A stretch of 64,000 nucleotides of DNA from DASQPR01 sp963836785. GTDB lineage: Bacteria > Actinomycetota > Actinomycetes > Mycobacteriales > Micromonosporaceae. Below the pieces are notes generated by a model. The model was not told the DNA's origin, ran no database searches, and saw nothing but the letters and a program-made list of their open reading frames with translations. A program made the position numbers and the translations under genes. Below, in pieces: positions 50,727 to 60,337 of this stretch (positions within the stretch are counted from its first letter, which is position 1; every line of letters begins with the position of its first letter). The stretch lies in assembly GCA_963836785.1 (NCBI GenBank), contig CAWIKW010000007.1:229323-293322 (forward strand), given 5' to 3'.

Positions 50727-50881
50727 TCTTGGTTGAGACTGGTACGACGTGTCGTAAAGCACTCGCCCGAGGCGTGAGACCACGTGGTCAGCAGTCGGAC
50801 CGGTGTGGCAGAGTGACATTCGTGGTAGTCGACAGCATCACGACGCTCGGCTCGATGCCGGGCGTCCGGGCCGGGGCAAAC

Positions 50882-50947
50882 ATGCTCACGGCCCGTCGTC
50901 ATGTCGACTACGGGCGCGTTCGTAGCGCCATGTGTCCGGCTTACTGA
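50882..50947 (+). CDS. Leader peptide upstream of the sulfite reductase gene (21 codons)
   Basis: The frame ends RRHVDYGRVRSAMCPAY, matching the short leader-peptide family found ahead of sulfate-assimilation genes in actinobacteria: a basic stretch, a hydrophobic/polar core and a Cys near the end. The stop is 134 bp before the sulfite reductase ATG. Regulation by cysteine supply through ribosome position on the Cys codon is a fair inference. The rest of 50727-51081 shows no gene. Confidence 0.7.
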   Translation: MLTARRHVDYGRVRSAMCPAY

Positions 50948-51081
50948 GCCCCGACTGTCCTCGGGCGCCCGATTACGCCGGCGCACCTTCCTGACATTGA
51001 CGTCACCGTCCCGCCATCGCGGCGGCTCGGGCCGGTCGTAGTCCGTGCGTCCTCCTCGGAGAAACCGTACGGAGGATCGCA

Positions 51082-52803
51082 ATGTCGATCATCGCCGACA
51101 AGCCGGCCACGCCACCCCGCCCGACGCCGCGTGCCCGCGGCGAGGCGGCCGGCCAACGCCGGCGCGGCGAGGGCCAGTGGGCACTCGGCCACCGGGAGCC
51201 GCTCAACCCCAACGAGCGCATGAAGCGCGACGACGACGGGCTGAACGCGCGCCTGCGGATCGAGCACGTCTACGCGCACCGCGGATTCGCGAGCATCGAC
51301 CCGCAGGATCTTCGTGGTCGGTTCCGCTGGCTCGGTCTTTACACCCAGCGCAAGCCCGGCATCGATGGCGGCCGCACCGCCATCCTCGAGCCGCATGAGC
51401 TCGACGACGAATACTTCATGCTCCGCATCCGCATCGACGGCGGCCAGCTCAACGTCGCCCAGCTGCGTGCCGTCGCCAACGTGTCCACGCGCTACGCGCG
51501 CGACACCGCCGATCTGACCGACCGGCAGAACGTCCAGATGCACTGGGTCCGCATCGAAGACGTACCGGCGATCTGGCGGGAAATCGAGGGCGTCGGGCTC
51601 AGCACCACCGAAGCCTGTGGCGACACCCCGCGCGTCGTGCTCGGCAGTCCCGTCGCCGGGATCGCGGCCGCCGAGGTGATCGACGCGACGCCGGCGATCA
51701 ACGAAATCACCCAGCGGTACGTCGGCGACTCTCAGTTCTCCAACCTCCCGCGCAAGTTCAAGACGTCGATCGGATGGCTGCCCGACCTGCCGTACGAAGT
51801 CAACGACATCGGCTTCGTCGGCGTCGTACACCCGGAGCACGGCCCCGGCTTCGACGTGTGGGTCGGCGGTGGCCTGTCCACCAACCCGATGCTCGCGAAG
51901 CGGCTTGGTGCGTGGGTGCCATTGGCCGACGTCCCGGACGTCTGGGCCGGCGTCGTCGGCGTGTTCCGGGACTACGGATATCGGCGACTGCGCAGTCGGG
52001 CCCGGCTGAAGTTCCTCGTGGCGGATTGGGGCATCGAGCGTTTTCGCGAGGTGCTGGAGACCGAATACCTGCATCGGACGCTGATCGACGGCCCGGCATC
52101 GGAGTTGCCGGCGCGCCCGGTCGACCACATCGGCGTCCACCCGCAGCGCGACGGCAACGTGTATGTCGGCGTCGCGCCGGTGGCCGGCCGGATCAGCGGC
52201 TCGACCCTGACGAAGGTCGCCGACATCGTCGAGGCGCACGGCTCCGGTCGCGTCCGCCTCACCGCTCAGCAGAAGCTGATCGTGCTCGATGTCGCGCCCG
52301 AGCGGGCCGAGTCACTGGTCACGGCGCTGGCCCAGATCGGGCTCGAGGCTCGCCCGTCGACCTGGCGTCGCTCGACCATGGCGTGCACCGGCATCGAGTT
52401 CTGCAAGCTCGCGATCGTGGAGACGAAGGCGCGCGCCGCGTCGCTCATCGAGACTCTGGAGAAGCGGCTCGCCGACATCGACGTCGACATCACGGTCAAC
52501 ATCAACGGATGTCCGAACGCCTGTGCCCGCACCCAGATCGCCGACATCGGACTCAAGGGCCAGCTCGTGCCCGGGCCGGGCGGCGAAATGGTGGAAGGGT
52601 TCCAGGTGCACCTGGGCGGCGGACTCGGGCTGTCCGCCGCGGATCAGCCCGGCTTCGGTCGCAAGCTGCGCGGCCTCAAGACGACGTCGGCTGAGTTGCC
52701 GGCATACGTCGAACGGCTTGCCCGCGCCTACGCCGACGAGCGTGCCGACGGCGAGTCGTTCGCATCCTGGGTGGCCCGGGCCGACGAAGGAGCACTCCGA
52801 TGA
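51082..52803 (+). CDS. Ferredoxin-dependent sulfite (or nitrite) reductase
   Basis: 573 residues. The siroheme-[4Fe-4S] ligands are Cys435, Cys441 (ACTGIEFCKLAIVE), Cys477 and Cys481 (NINGCPNACAR). Two homologous halves and the DLTDRQNVQMHWVRIEDVP motif are typical of the SirA/NirA family. The following cysH and a sirohydrochlorin chelatase argue strongly for sulfite as substrate, producing sulfide for cysteine synthesis. GGAGG lies near 51074. It precedes a zinc-ribbon gene with a 4-bp overlap. Confidence 0.92.
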   Translation: MSIIADKPATPPRPTPRARGEAAGQRRRGEGQWALGHREPLNPNERMKRDDDGLNARLRIEHVYAHRGFASIDPQDLRGRFRWLGLYTQRKPGIDGGRTAILEPHELDDEYFMLRIRIDGGQLNVAQLRAVANVSTRYARDTADLTDRQNVQMHWVRIEDVPAIWREIEGVGLSTTEACGDTPRVVLGSPVAGIAAAEVIDATPAINEITQRYVGDSQFSNLPRKFKTSIGWLPDLPYEVNDIGFVGVVHPEHGPGFDVWVGGGLSTNPMLAKRLGAWVPLADVPDVWAGVVGVFRDYGYRRLRSRARLKFLVADWGIERFREVLETEYLHRTLIDGPASELPARPVDHIGVHPQRDGNVYVGVAPVAGRISGSTLTKVADIVEAHGSGRVRLTAQQKLIVLDVAPERAESLVTALAQIGLEARPSTWRRSTMACTGIEFCKLAIVETKARAASLIETLEKRLADIDVDITVNINGCPNACARTQIADIGLKGQLVPGPGGEMVEGFQVHLGGGLGLSAADQPGFGRKLRGLKTTSAELPAYVERLARAYADERADGESFASWVARADEGALR

Positions 52804-52973
52804 CCGCCGCCGGTGGCGACCGCATAGCTCCGTATCACTGCCCGTACTGCGGCGAAGAAGACATCCGACCCAGCGAGCAGGGCCATGGCACGTGGGAGTG
52901 CCGGTCGTGCGCGCGGGCGTTCACCGTGAAGTTTGTCGGCCTCGTTCCCCGGAAGGCGGCGACCAAATCATGA
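52800..52973 (+). CDS. 57-residue zinc-ribbon protein of the sulfite reductase operon
   Basis: The protein holds two CxxC pairs: YHCPYCGEED and WECRSCARAF, then a positively charged tail ending RKAATKS. It starts within the reductase stop (ATGA) and ends in an ATGA overlap with cysH, so it is tightly coupled. Small zinc-ribbon proteins at this spot are conserved in actinobacterial sulfate-assimilation operons. The function is not known; an assembly or electron-transfer role is possible. Confidence 0.85.
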   Translation: MTAAGGDRIAPYHCPYCGEEDIRPSEQGHGTWECRSCARAFTVKFVGLVPRKAATKS

Positions 52974-53695
52974 TCACTCTCTCTCCGGTCATCCCGGGCA
53001 GGCGTAGCGCGGAAGAGTTGCGCGAGCTTGCGATCGATGCCAACGCCCGACTCGACCGTGCGCCCGCCGAGCGCATCGTCGAATGGGCCGCCGACGAGTT
53101 CGGCGAGCGGTTCTGCGTGACGAGTTCGATGGCTGACGCCATGCTCGCGCATGTCGTGTCGCGCGTGATACCCGGCGTCCGGGTCGTCTTCCTCGACACC
53201 GGACTCCACTTCGCCGAGACGCTGCGAGTCCGCGACCTGGTCGCCCGGACGCTGCCGGTCGAGGTCATCTCCGTGACGCCGCGGCAGACGGTCGGTCAAC
53301 AGGATGGCCAGCACGGTCCGCGCCTGTTCGCGCGAAATCCCGATGAGTGCTGCGCCATGCGGAAGGTCGAGCCGCTGTCGCGGGCGCTGGAGCCGTACGA
53401 CGCCTGGGCCGCGGGCCTGCGCCGGGACGAGGGTCCGACCCGGGCGAACACCCCGGTCGTCGGTTACGAAGCGAGTCGCGGCAAGGTCAAGATCGCGCCG
53501 CTGGCGTACTGGACGCAGGCCGAGGTCGACGCGTATATCAAGCGGTTCAACGTGCCGGTGAACAAACTCATCGAGCAGGGGTACGGCTCCGTCGGTTGCT
53601 GGCCGTGCACGCGCCGTACGTTGCCGGGTGAGGATCCGCGGGCCGGCCGCTGGCCGATGTTCGACAAGACCGAGTGCGGACTGCACGCGGCCTGA
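52970..53695 (+). CDS. cysH: APS/PAPS reductase
   Basis: 241 residues from the ATG at 52970, overlapping the zinc-ribbon stop. The C-terminal motifs ECCAMRK (Cys127, Cys128) and GCWPCTR (Cys210, Cys213) are the four ligands of the [4Fe-4S] cluster, typical of adenylylsulfate (APS) reductases. The catalytic Cys is in TECGLHA near the C-terminus. It reduces activated sulfate to sulfite, the substrate of the upstream reductase. No ATP sulfurylase is in the window. Confidence 0.95.
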   Translation: MITLSPVIPGRRSAEELRELAIDANARLDRAPAERIVEWAADEFGERFCVTSSMADAMLAHVVSRVIPGVRVVFLDTGLHFAETLRVRDLVARTLPVEVISVTPRQTVGQQDGQHGPRLFARNPDECCAMRKVEPLSRALEPYDAWAAGLRRDEGPTRANTPVVGYEASRGKVKIAPLAYWTQAEVDAYIKRFNVPVNKLIEQGYGSVGCWPCTRRTLPGEDPRAGRWPMFDKTECGLHAA

Positions 53696-53699
53696 CGCG

Positions 53700-54509
53700 A
53701 TGACGATTCTCACCTCAGCCCCGATCGCGGTCGAGCCCCGGTCGCGTCCGGTGGCGGTCACTGACGTCGTGCTCGCCGCGCACGGCAGTCGCGACCCGCG
53801 CGCCGCCGTCGACACCGCGAAGCTCGTCGCCGCGGTAGCGGCGGCGCGCCCGGACCGTCACGTACGGGCGGCGTACCTGGATTTCACCGCGCCCCCGCTC
53901 GGTGCTGCCCTCGACGGTCGCAACGGCCCGACCATCGTGGTGCCGTTGCTGCTGACGCCGGCTTACCACGCCCGGGTCGATGTCCCGACCGTCGTCGCGG
54001 CGGCGGGTGACCGTGGTGCGTCGGTGACGACCGCGCGGGTGCTGGGGCCGGTCGATGACGACGATCCGGGCCTCGATCTGCTGGTGCGGGCGCTCGTGCG
54101 CCGGCTGGTGCAGGCGGCCCCGGCTCATGGCCAGTCTCCCGACGAACGCGACAGATGGGACGGGATCGTGCTCGGGGCGGCTGGCAGCCGGGACGAGCGT
54201 GCGCTCCGGACCGTCGATCGGGTCGCCCGGGCCCTCGGCGCGGCCCTGGATCTGCCGTGCCGGCCGGGCTATGCCAGTGGTGTCGGTGAGCCGGTCGACG
54301 TTGCCATCGCGCGACTGGCGGCCGGCGGGGCCGGTCGGATCGCGTACGCTGCGATGTTCCTGGCCGCCGGGCGGCTGTCCGATCGTGCCGCGGCAGCCGC
54401 AAGCGCCGCCGGCGCCGCCGTCGTGGCAACGCCGCTCGTCGATGCGCCGGAATTGGCCGAGCTCGTCGGAATCCGCATCGACGCCACCTCCCATTATCGG
54501 GATTCGTAG
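53700..54509 (+). CDS. Sirohydrochlorin chelatase (CbiX/SirB-like)
   Basis: 269 residues from the ATG at 53700, 4 bp after the cysH stop. Two chelatase halves: LAAHGSRDPRAA (metal-binding His) and LLTPAYHARVDVP, then a degenerate second repeat near GAAGSRDERALRTV. It inserts iron into sirohydrochlorin to make siroheme, the cofactor of the sulfite reductase two genes upstream, which explains the operon. Last gene of the operon. Confidence 0.88.
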   Translation: MTILTSAPIAVEPRSRPVAVTDVVLAAHGSRDPRAAVDTAKLVAAVAAARPDRHVRAAYLDFTAPPLGAALDGRNGPTIVVPLLLTPAYHARVDVPTVVAAAGDRGASVTTARVLGPVDDDDPGLDLLVRALVRRLVQAAPAHGQSPDERDRWDGIVLGAAGSRDERALRTVDRVARALGAALDLPCRPGYASGVGEPVDVAIARLAAGGAGRIAYAAMFLAAGRLSDRAAAAASAAGAAVVATPLVDAPELAELVGIRIDATSHYRDS

Positions 54510-54654
54510 CAACAAGCCCGGCGTTTTCCCGTGGATTCCGTTGCAAGGATGTTTCAAGACGAAGGAATCACTTGTCCTGAGTGAGTTTCTCTGGCAGTGT
54601 GCCGTCACGGCCTGTTGGTCAGCAAGCTGACAGTGACCCTGCCGGAGGGACTTT

Positions 54655-56076
54655 GTGAAGGTAAGTAACTTCGTCAATGGGCAGCGCGTCGACAGCGCCG
54701 ACGGTCGGACGAGCGACCTCATCGACCCCTGTACGGGTGAGCCCTTCGGCCAAGCGACTCTATCGACGGCGGCCGATGTCGATGCGGCGATGGCGGCCGC
54801 GGCGACGGCGTTCGAGAGCTGGCGCGACGCTACGCCGGCCGAGCGGCAGCGGGCATTGCTGAAGATTGCCGACGCCGTCGAATCCCGAGCCCGCGAGATC
54901 GTCGACGTCGAGTGTCGCAACACCGGCAAACCGATCGCCGTCACGATGACCGAAGAGATGCCCCCGCTCATCGATGAGCTCCGCTTCTTTGCCGGTGCCG
55001 CGCGCGCCCTCGAAGGCAGGTCCGCGGGCGAATACATGACCGGTCACACGAGCTACGTCCGGCGGGAGCCGGTGGGCGTATGTGCCCAGGTCACACCGTG
55101 GAACTACCCGATGATGATGGCGGTCTGGAAGTTCGCGCCGGCAATTGCCGCCGGCAACACGGTCGTCTTGAAGCCGAGCGACACGACGCCGGCATCGACC
55201 GCCCTGCTGGCCGAGATCGCCGCCGAATTCCTGCCGCCGGGCGTCCTTAACGTCGTCTGCGGCGACCGGGACACCGGACGTGCCCTGGTGGCGCACCCGA
55301 CTCCCCAGATGGTGTCGATCACCGGATCCACTCGGGCCGGTGCTGAGGTCGCGGCGACGAGCGCTCTCGATCTCAAACGTACGCATCTCGAACTCGGCGG
55401 TAAGGCGCCGGTGCTCGTCTTCGGCGACGTCGACATCGAAGCGGCGGCGGGCGGCATCGCCGCGGCCGGCTACTTCAACGCCGGGCAGGACTGCACGGCC
55501 GCGTGCCGGGTGCTCGTCGAGGCCAAGATCGCCGACGAGTTCACCGCGGCGCTCGCGGACGCGGCCAAACGCACCACAGTCGGTGACCTGTCCGTCGAGG
55601 ACGCGGCATTCGGGCCGCTCAACAATGCGAACCAGCTCGCGCGCGTGCAGGGCTTCCTCGCGCGTACCCCCAACCATGCCAAGATCGTCACCGGTGGCGA
55701 TCGAATCGGCTCCCGCGGCTTCTTCCATGAGCCCACCGTGGTCGCCGACCTGCGTCAGGATGACGAGATGATCCAGGACGAGGTTTTCGGGCCAGTGATC
55801 ACCGTCCAGCGGTTCGGCGACGTGAAGCAGGGTCTGAGCTGGGCAAACAATGTCCGTTACGGACTTGCCGCCAGCGTCTGGACACGCGACCATGACTTGG
55901 CAATGGAAATGTCGCGCTCCTTGGATTTTGGGGCTGTTTGGGTGAATACGCACATTCCGTTTGTCTCCGAAATGCCCCATGGGGGCTTCAAGCACTCTGG
56001 TTACGGCAAGGACTTGTCGATGTACGGGTTCGAGGACTACACCCGCGTCAAACATGTGATGCATAGATGGGGCTGA
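54655..56076 (+). CDS. Gamma-aminobutyraldehyde dehydrogenase-like enzyme
   Basis: 473 residues from GTG at 54655, GGAGGG upstream. Aldehyde dehydrogenase superfamily: catalytic Cys280 (NAGQDCTAACRV), general base Glu246 (HLELGGKAPV), NAD-binding GSTRAGAEVA. YFNAGQDCTA and the C-terminal MPHGGFKHSGYGKDLSMYGFED are typical of PatD/YdcW-like enzymes, which oxidise 4-aminobutyraldehyde formed from putrescine. The position next to a polyamine transporter and an amine oxidase fits. A 105-bp gap precedes potA. Confidence 0.93.
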   Translation: MKVSNFVNGQRVDSADGRTSDLIDPCTGEPFGQATLSTAADVDAAMAAAATAFESWRDATPAERQRALLKIADAVESRAREIVDVECRNTGKPIAVTMTEEMPPLIDELRFFAGAARALEGRSAGEYMTGHTSYVRREPVGVCAQVTPWNYPMMMAVWKFAPAIAAGNTVVLKPSDTTPASTALLAEIAAEFLPPGVLNVVCGDRDTGRALVAHPTPQMVSITGSTRAGAEVAATSALDLKRTHLELGGKAPVLVFGDVDIEAAAGGIAAAGYFNAGQDCTAACRVLVEAKIADEFTAALADAAKRTTVGDLSVEDAAFGPLNNANQLARVQGFLARTPNHAKIVTGGDRIGSRGFFHEPTVVADLRQDDEMIQDEVFGPVITVQRFGDVKQGLSWANNVRYGLAASVWTRDHDLAMEMSRSLDFGAVWVNTHIPFVSEMPHGGFKHSGYGKDLSMYGFEDYTRVKHVMHRWG

Positions 56077-56181
56077 TTTGGCGCTGGGGCTTGGGGTGTG
56101 GCGCCGTCTCGGATCGGACCATCTCGGCGGAGGAAGACGGGCACAGCCGGCGAAAGACGGCACAACGGAAGAGCGGACACG

Positions 56182-57351
56182 ATGACTAAGGCAACGTATG
56201 CGACCGATTCGGACGCATCGGCGGCCGCGCTGGGACGAGCGGCTCCGGCGATCGAGCTCGTTGGGGTGGTGAAGGAGTTCGTATCGCACGGCGAGGTGAT
56301 CGCGGCCGTGAACGGGATCGATCTCGCCATTGCGCCGGGCGAGTTCTTCTCCTTGCTCGGGCCGTCGGGCTGCGGCAAGACGACCACCATGCGGATGATC
56401 GCCGGCTTCGAGGAGCCGACGCGCGGGACGGTGTCGTTGCACGGCAGCAACGTAACCGGTGTTCCGGCCAACAAGCGCGACGTGAACATGGTCTTCCAGT
56501 CCTACGCGCTCTTCCCGCACATGTCGGTGGCCGAAAACGTGTCGTTCGGTCTGGAACAGCGCAAGGTGCCCAAGCCGGAAATCCGTGATCGCGTCGGCGA
56601 GATCCTGGAGATCGTCGGACTCGCCGGCCGGGAGAAACGCCGTCCGAAGGAGCTGTCCGGCGGCCAGCAGCAGCGTGTCGCGCTCGCCCGAGCGCTGGTG
56701 AATCGGCCGAGCGCCTTGTTGCTGGACGAACCGCTCGGTGCGCTCGATCTCAAGCTCCGTCAGGCCATGCAGGTCGAGCTGAAGCGCATCCAGCGCGACG
56801 TTGGAATCACGTTCGTCTATGTTACGCACGACCAGGGTGAGGCCCTGACCATGTCGGACCGCATCGCGGTGATGAACGAAGGATGCGTCGAGCACCTTGG
56901 CACGCCGAGGAATATCTACGAGCATCCGGCCACGCGGTTCGTGGCCGGCTTCATCGGCACCTCGAACCTGCTCGACGGTGTCGTCGCCAGCGTCGACGGC
57001 GAGCTTGCCGTCCTGCGGACCGAGGCCGGCGAGCGCATCGTGATTCCGCTCCGTCCGGACGTGCAAATCGCAGTCGGAACAAAGGTCGAGTTAACGGTAC
57101 GGCCCGAGAAGATCGTGCTGCACCCGCAAGCTCCGGCCGACACTGAGGGCAGCGTCCTCAGTGGCACGGTGACCGAGGTTGTCTACCTCGGGACATCGAC
57201 CAACTACAACATCACGACCGCGGACGGGTCCGACGTCGTGGTCTTCGTACAGAACGTCTCGTCATCCGAAGATCTGGTCGCTCGTGGCCATACCGTTTGG
57301 CTGACATGGGAACCGCAGCACTCATATGCGATTGGAGCCAGTGCGCTATGA
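56182..57351 (+). CDS. potA: Polyamine ABC transporter ATP-binding protein
   Basis: 389 residues from the ATG at 56182. Walker A GPSGCGKTT, signature LSGGQQQRVALARAL, Walker B ALLLDEPLGALD and a C-terminal TOBE domain (EGSVLSGTVTEVVYLGTSTN). It would drive import through the two permeases that follow. The stop overlaps the next ATG. The polyamine substrate is inferred from the adjacent solute-binding protein and catabolic genes. Confidence 0.93.
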   Translation: MTKATYATDSDASAAALGRAAPAIELVGVVKEFVSHGEVIAAVNGIDLAIAPGEFFSLLGPSGCGKTTTMRMIAGFEEPTRGTVSLHGSNVTGVPANKRDVNMVFQSYALFPHMSVAENVSFGLEQRKVPKPEIRDRVGEILEIVGLAGREKRRPKELSGGQQQRVALARALVNRPSALLLDEPLGALDLKLRQAMQVELKRIQRDVGITFVYVTHDQGEALTMSDRIAVMNEGCVEHLGTPRNIYEHPATRFVAGFIGTSNLLDGVVASVDGELAVLRTEAGERIVIPLRPDVQIAVGTKVELTVRPEKIVLHPQAPADTEGSVLSGTVTEVVYLGTSTNYNITTADGSDVVVFVQNVSSSEDLVARGHTVWLTWEPQHSYAIGASAL

Positions 57352-58595
57352 CCGAGCAACGTGTTGATCCTGCACTCCTTCGAGGCCTATCGGGTCGACG
57401 CATCGATCGCCGGGACATCTTCAAGATCGCCGGGTTGGGCGCGGCGGTGTCCGCTGCGGCGGCCTGCGGTGTCAAGGGCCAGGCGACCGGATCTGCGTCG
57501 CAGGCCCCCGACCAGGTCCAGAAGTTCTGGGCCGGTAAGTCCGCGGGTCCCACTATCGCGTTCGCGAACTGGCCGCTCTACATGGACCCGAGCCATCCCG
57601 AACTCAAGAAGTTCACCGCCCAGACGGGCATGGCGGTCACGTACAAGGAGGTCATCAACGATGACCCGACGTGGTTCGCGAAGATCCAGCCGCAGCTCGC
57701 GGCCAACAAGTCGATCGGCTATGACCTGATGGTCATGACCAACGGCGTCGAGTTCGAGGAATGCGTCGAGTTGGGCTTCTACGCGCCACTCGATCACTCG
57801 AAGATGCCGAACTACACGGCGAACGCCGCACCGAAATACAAGAACGAGGCGTTCGACAAGAACAACGTCTACAGCGTGCCGTGGGCGTCCGGGATCACCG
57901 GGATCGGCTACAACCCGAAGTACATCAAGACGCCGCCGACGAGCATCGAGGACATGCTGAACACCGCGTACAAGGGCAAGATCGGCATGTTTTCCGATAC
58001 GCAGGAGATCGGCAACTTCGGAATGATGGCCACCGGCTCGAATCCGGAGACGTCCACGCCGGCCGACTGGAAGAAGGCCGCCGACTGGCTGACCAAGCAG
58101 CGCGATTCGGGTGTCGTACGCAAGTACTACGACCAGGACTACATCTCGGCCCTGTCCAACGGCGACATTTGGATGTGCATGGCCTGGTCCGGCGACATCT
58201 TCCAGCAGAACGCGTCGGCCGGAACCAACCTGCAGTTCGTGATCCCGTCCGATGGCGGGACGCTGTGGACCGACAACATGACGATCCCGATCACAGCGGC
58301 GAACCCGGTGGGGGCAATGCAGCTGATCAACTTCTTCTACGACCCGAAGATCGCGGCCAGCCTCGCTGAATACATCAACTACATCACGCCGGTGCCGGCG
58401 GCTCAGGCGATCATCACCTCCGACGCGGCCGCGGCGAGCGGTGAGGACAAGGCGGCGCTGGAGCAGGTGGCGAAGAGCCCGTTGGTCTTCCCATCCGAGT
58501 CCGACTACTCGAAGTTGCACTACTACCGCGACTTCAAGACGCCAGCCGAGCACTCGCAGTACCAGGCCGTGTTCAACCCGATCGTGACGTCGTGA
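57348..58595 (+). CDS. potD: Polyamine-binding lipoprotein (PotD/PotF-like)
   Basis: 415 residues from the ATG at 57348. The N-terminus has twin arginines and a Tat-like RRDIFKIAGLGAAVSAAAACG, ending in a lipobox with Cys near residue 41, so it is probably a Tat-exported lipoprotein. The mature part has NWPLYMDPSHPELKKF and the conserved PWASGITGIGYN and AWSGDIFQ of the extracellular spermidine/putrescine-binding family. It delivers substrate to the PotBC permeases. Confidence 0.93.
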   Translation: MTEQRVDPALLRGLSGRRIDRRDIFKIAGLGAAVSAAAACGVKGQATGSASQAPDQVQKFWAGKSAGPTIAFANWPLYMDPSHPELKKFTAQTGMAVTYKEVINDDPTWFAKIQPQLAANKSIGYDLMVMTNGVEFEECVELGFYAPLDHSKMPNYTANAAPKYKNEAFDKNNVYSVPWASGITGIGYNPKYIKTPPTSIEDMLNTAYKGKIGMFSDTQEIGNFGMMATGSNPETSTPADWKKAADWLTKQRDSGVVRKYYDQDYISALSNGDIWMCMAWSGDIFQQNASAGTNLQFVIPSDGGTLWTDNMTIPITAANPVGAMQLINFFYDPKIAASLAEYINYITPVPAAQAIITSDAAAASGEDKAALEQVAKSPLVFPSESDYSKLHYYRDFKTPAEHSQYQAVFNPIVTS

Positions 58596-59458
58596 CTGGG
58601 CGGCTCCGCGCGCGGTTGATCCCGTACCTGACGATCCTGCCGGGTGGACTATGGCTCGTCGTGTTCTTCGTCGTACCGATGGTCGCCATGCTCTCGCTGT
58701 CGCTGCAACAGGGCGACGTGGTGCACGGCTTTCAGCAGACCTGGCACTGGCAGACGTACACGACGGCCATCTCCGCCTATCGCGACCAGTTGATCCGCTC
58801 CTTCCAGTACGGCTTGATCTCGACCGTGCTGCAGATCATCATCGCGTACCCGATCGCCTACTGGATCGCCTTCCGCGCGGGGTCGCGCAAGTCGTTCTAC
58901 CTGTTCCTCATATTGCTGCCGTTCTTCGTGTCGTTCGTGCTGCGGACGATCTCGTGGAACTTCATCCTGGCCGACAACGGCATCCTGCTCGGTCCGCTGA
59001 AGGACATCCACCTGCTGCCACAGGGCTACCACATCCTCGCGACCGGGACGGCGGTCGTCGGCGGCCTGACGTATAACTACCTGCCTTTCATGATCTTGCC
59101 GATCTACGTCGCTCTGGAACGGGTCGACCCGAGGCAGGTCGAGGCCGCATATGACCTTTACGCGACTAGGGTCAGTGCGTTCCGCAAGGTGATCCTGCCG
59201 CTGTCCATTCCGGGCGTCTTCGCGGGCGTGGTCATCACGTTCGTGCCGGTCAGCTCGGACTACGTCAATGCGCACATCCTGGGCGGCCCGACCAGCACCA
59301 TGATCGGCAACGTCATCCAGAACCAATATTTGGGTACGCAAGACTATCCGACCGCGTCCGCGCTGTCGTTCGTCCTGATGGCGTTCCTGCTGATTCTTAT
59401 CTTTGCCTACGCGAAAGCGCTCGGCACCGAGGACGCGTTGGAGGTGGCGGCGCGATGA
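58592..59458 (+). CDS. potB: Polyamine ABC transporter permease (PotB-like)
   Basis: 288 residues from GTG at 58592, overlapping potD. Six helices; the EAA loop reads VDPRQVEAAYDLYATRVSAF. ILLPFFVSFVLRTISWNFIL and YLPFMILPIYVALER are typical PotB/PotH stretches. It is the first of the two inner-membrane subunits. Confidence 0.93.
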   Translation: MTGRLRARLIPYLTILPGGLWLVVFFVVPMVAMLSLSLQQGDVVHGFQQTWHWQTYTTAISAYRDQLIRSFQYGLISTVLQIIIAYPIAYWIAFRAGSRKSFYLFLILLPFFVSFVLRTISWNFILADNGILLGPLKDIHLLPQGYHILATGTAVVGGLTYNYLPFMILPIYVALERVDPRQVEAAYDLYATRVSAFRKVILPLSIPGVFAGVVITFVPVSSDYVNAHILGGPTSTMIGNVIQNQYLGTQDYPTASALSFVLMAFLLILIFAYAKALGTEDALEVAAR

Positions 59459-60336
59459 CCTCGGTGGCGGAACCGCGCGGCTCGGCCCTGGACGAGTTGG
59501 AGGAGAACGCGAAGCCTCGCACGCGCCGGTCGTCGCGTGGCCCCCGACCGCGGCGGCGGATCGGGGACGTGCTGCTGCACGGCTACACGTGGCTGGTGAT
59601 TCTTTGGCTGAGCCTGCCGATCTGGGTGATGATCGTCTTCAGCTTCAACAACCCGCGTGGCCGTTACAACACCACGTGGGTCGGCTTCACGACGAAGTTC
59701 TGGTCGACCGAGCTGTTCGCCTACCAAGACCTCACGAACGCATTGGTGACATCGCTGTGGATCGCGGTGGTGAGCACGATAATCACCACGATCCTGGGCA
59801 CGATGATCGGCATTGCGCTCGGCAAGTACCGGTTCCGTGGCCAGGGTTCGTTCAACCTGTTGCTGTTTGCCGTCATCTCCGCCCCCGAGATCGTCTTGGG
59901 CGCCGCGCTGCTGTCGCTGTTCACGACGATCAACACCGGACTCGGCTATATCACGATCCTGATCGCGCACGTGATGTTCTCGCTGTCCTTCGTGGCGATC
60001 GTCGTACGCGCGCGCGTGCTGACCCTCGACCCGTCCATCGAGGACGCCGCGCGCGACCTCGGCGCGAGTTCGTGGACCACCTTCCGCCGCGTGACGTTCC
60101 CAATGATCTTCCCGGGCATCCTGTCCGGGGCGCTGCTCGCCTTCGTGCTGTCCATCGACGACTACGTCGTCACGAGCTTCACGAGCGGCAACATCGTGAC
60201 GTTCCCGCTGTGGATCTACGGCGTCTCTAAGCTCGGGCTGCCGCCGCAGGCCGACGTGATGGGCACGATCATCTTCGTGCTCGGCCTCATGATCGCTCTG
60301 ACGAACGGGATCGTGTCGAAGCGCCGGGCGCGATAG
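59455..60336 (+). CDS. potC: Polyamine ABC transporter permease (PotC-like)
   Basis: 293 residues, ATG overlapping potB by 4 bp. A basic N-terminal 40 residues are followed by six helices. The EAA loop is IEDAARDLGASSWTTFRRVTF; FVLSIDDYVVTSF and TFPLWIYG are standard PotC/PotI motifs. Completes the ABC importer. Confidence 0.93.
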   Translation: MTSVAEPRGSALDELEENAKPRTRRSSRGPRPRRRIGDVLLHGYTWLVILWLSLPIWVMIVFSFNNPRGRYNTTWVGFTTKFWSTELFAYQDLTNALVTSLWIAVVSTIITTILGTMIGIALGKYRFRGQGSFNLLLFAVISAPEIVLGAALLSLFTTINTGLGYITILIAHVMFSLSFVAIVVRARVLTLDPSIEDAARDLGASSWTTFRRVTFPMIFPGILSGALLAFVLSIDDYVVTSFTSGNIVTFPLWIYGVSKLGLPPQADVMGTIIFVLGLMIALTNGIVSKRRAR

Positions 60337-60337
60337 C

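Noticed and set aside
54760..57066. 768-residue minus-strand ORF across the aldehyde dehydrogenase and potA
   Set aside because: The longest ORF in the area but antisense to two clear genes; its sequence is the His/Arg/Asp-rich reverse of their codon bias.
57387..58553. 388-residue minus-strand ORF over potD
   Set aside because: Antisense shadow of the polyamine-binding protein; no motifs.
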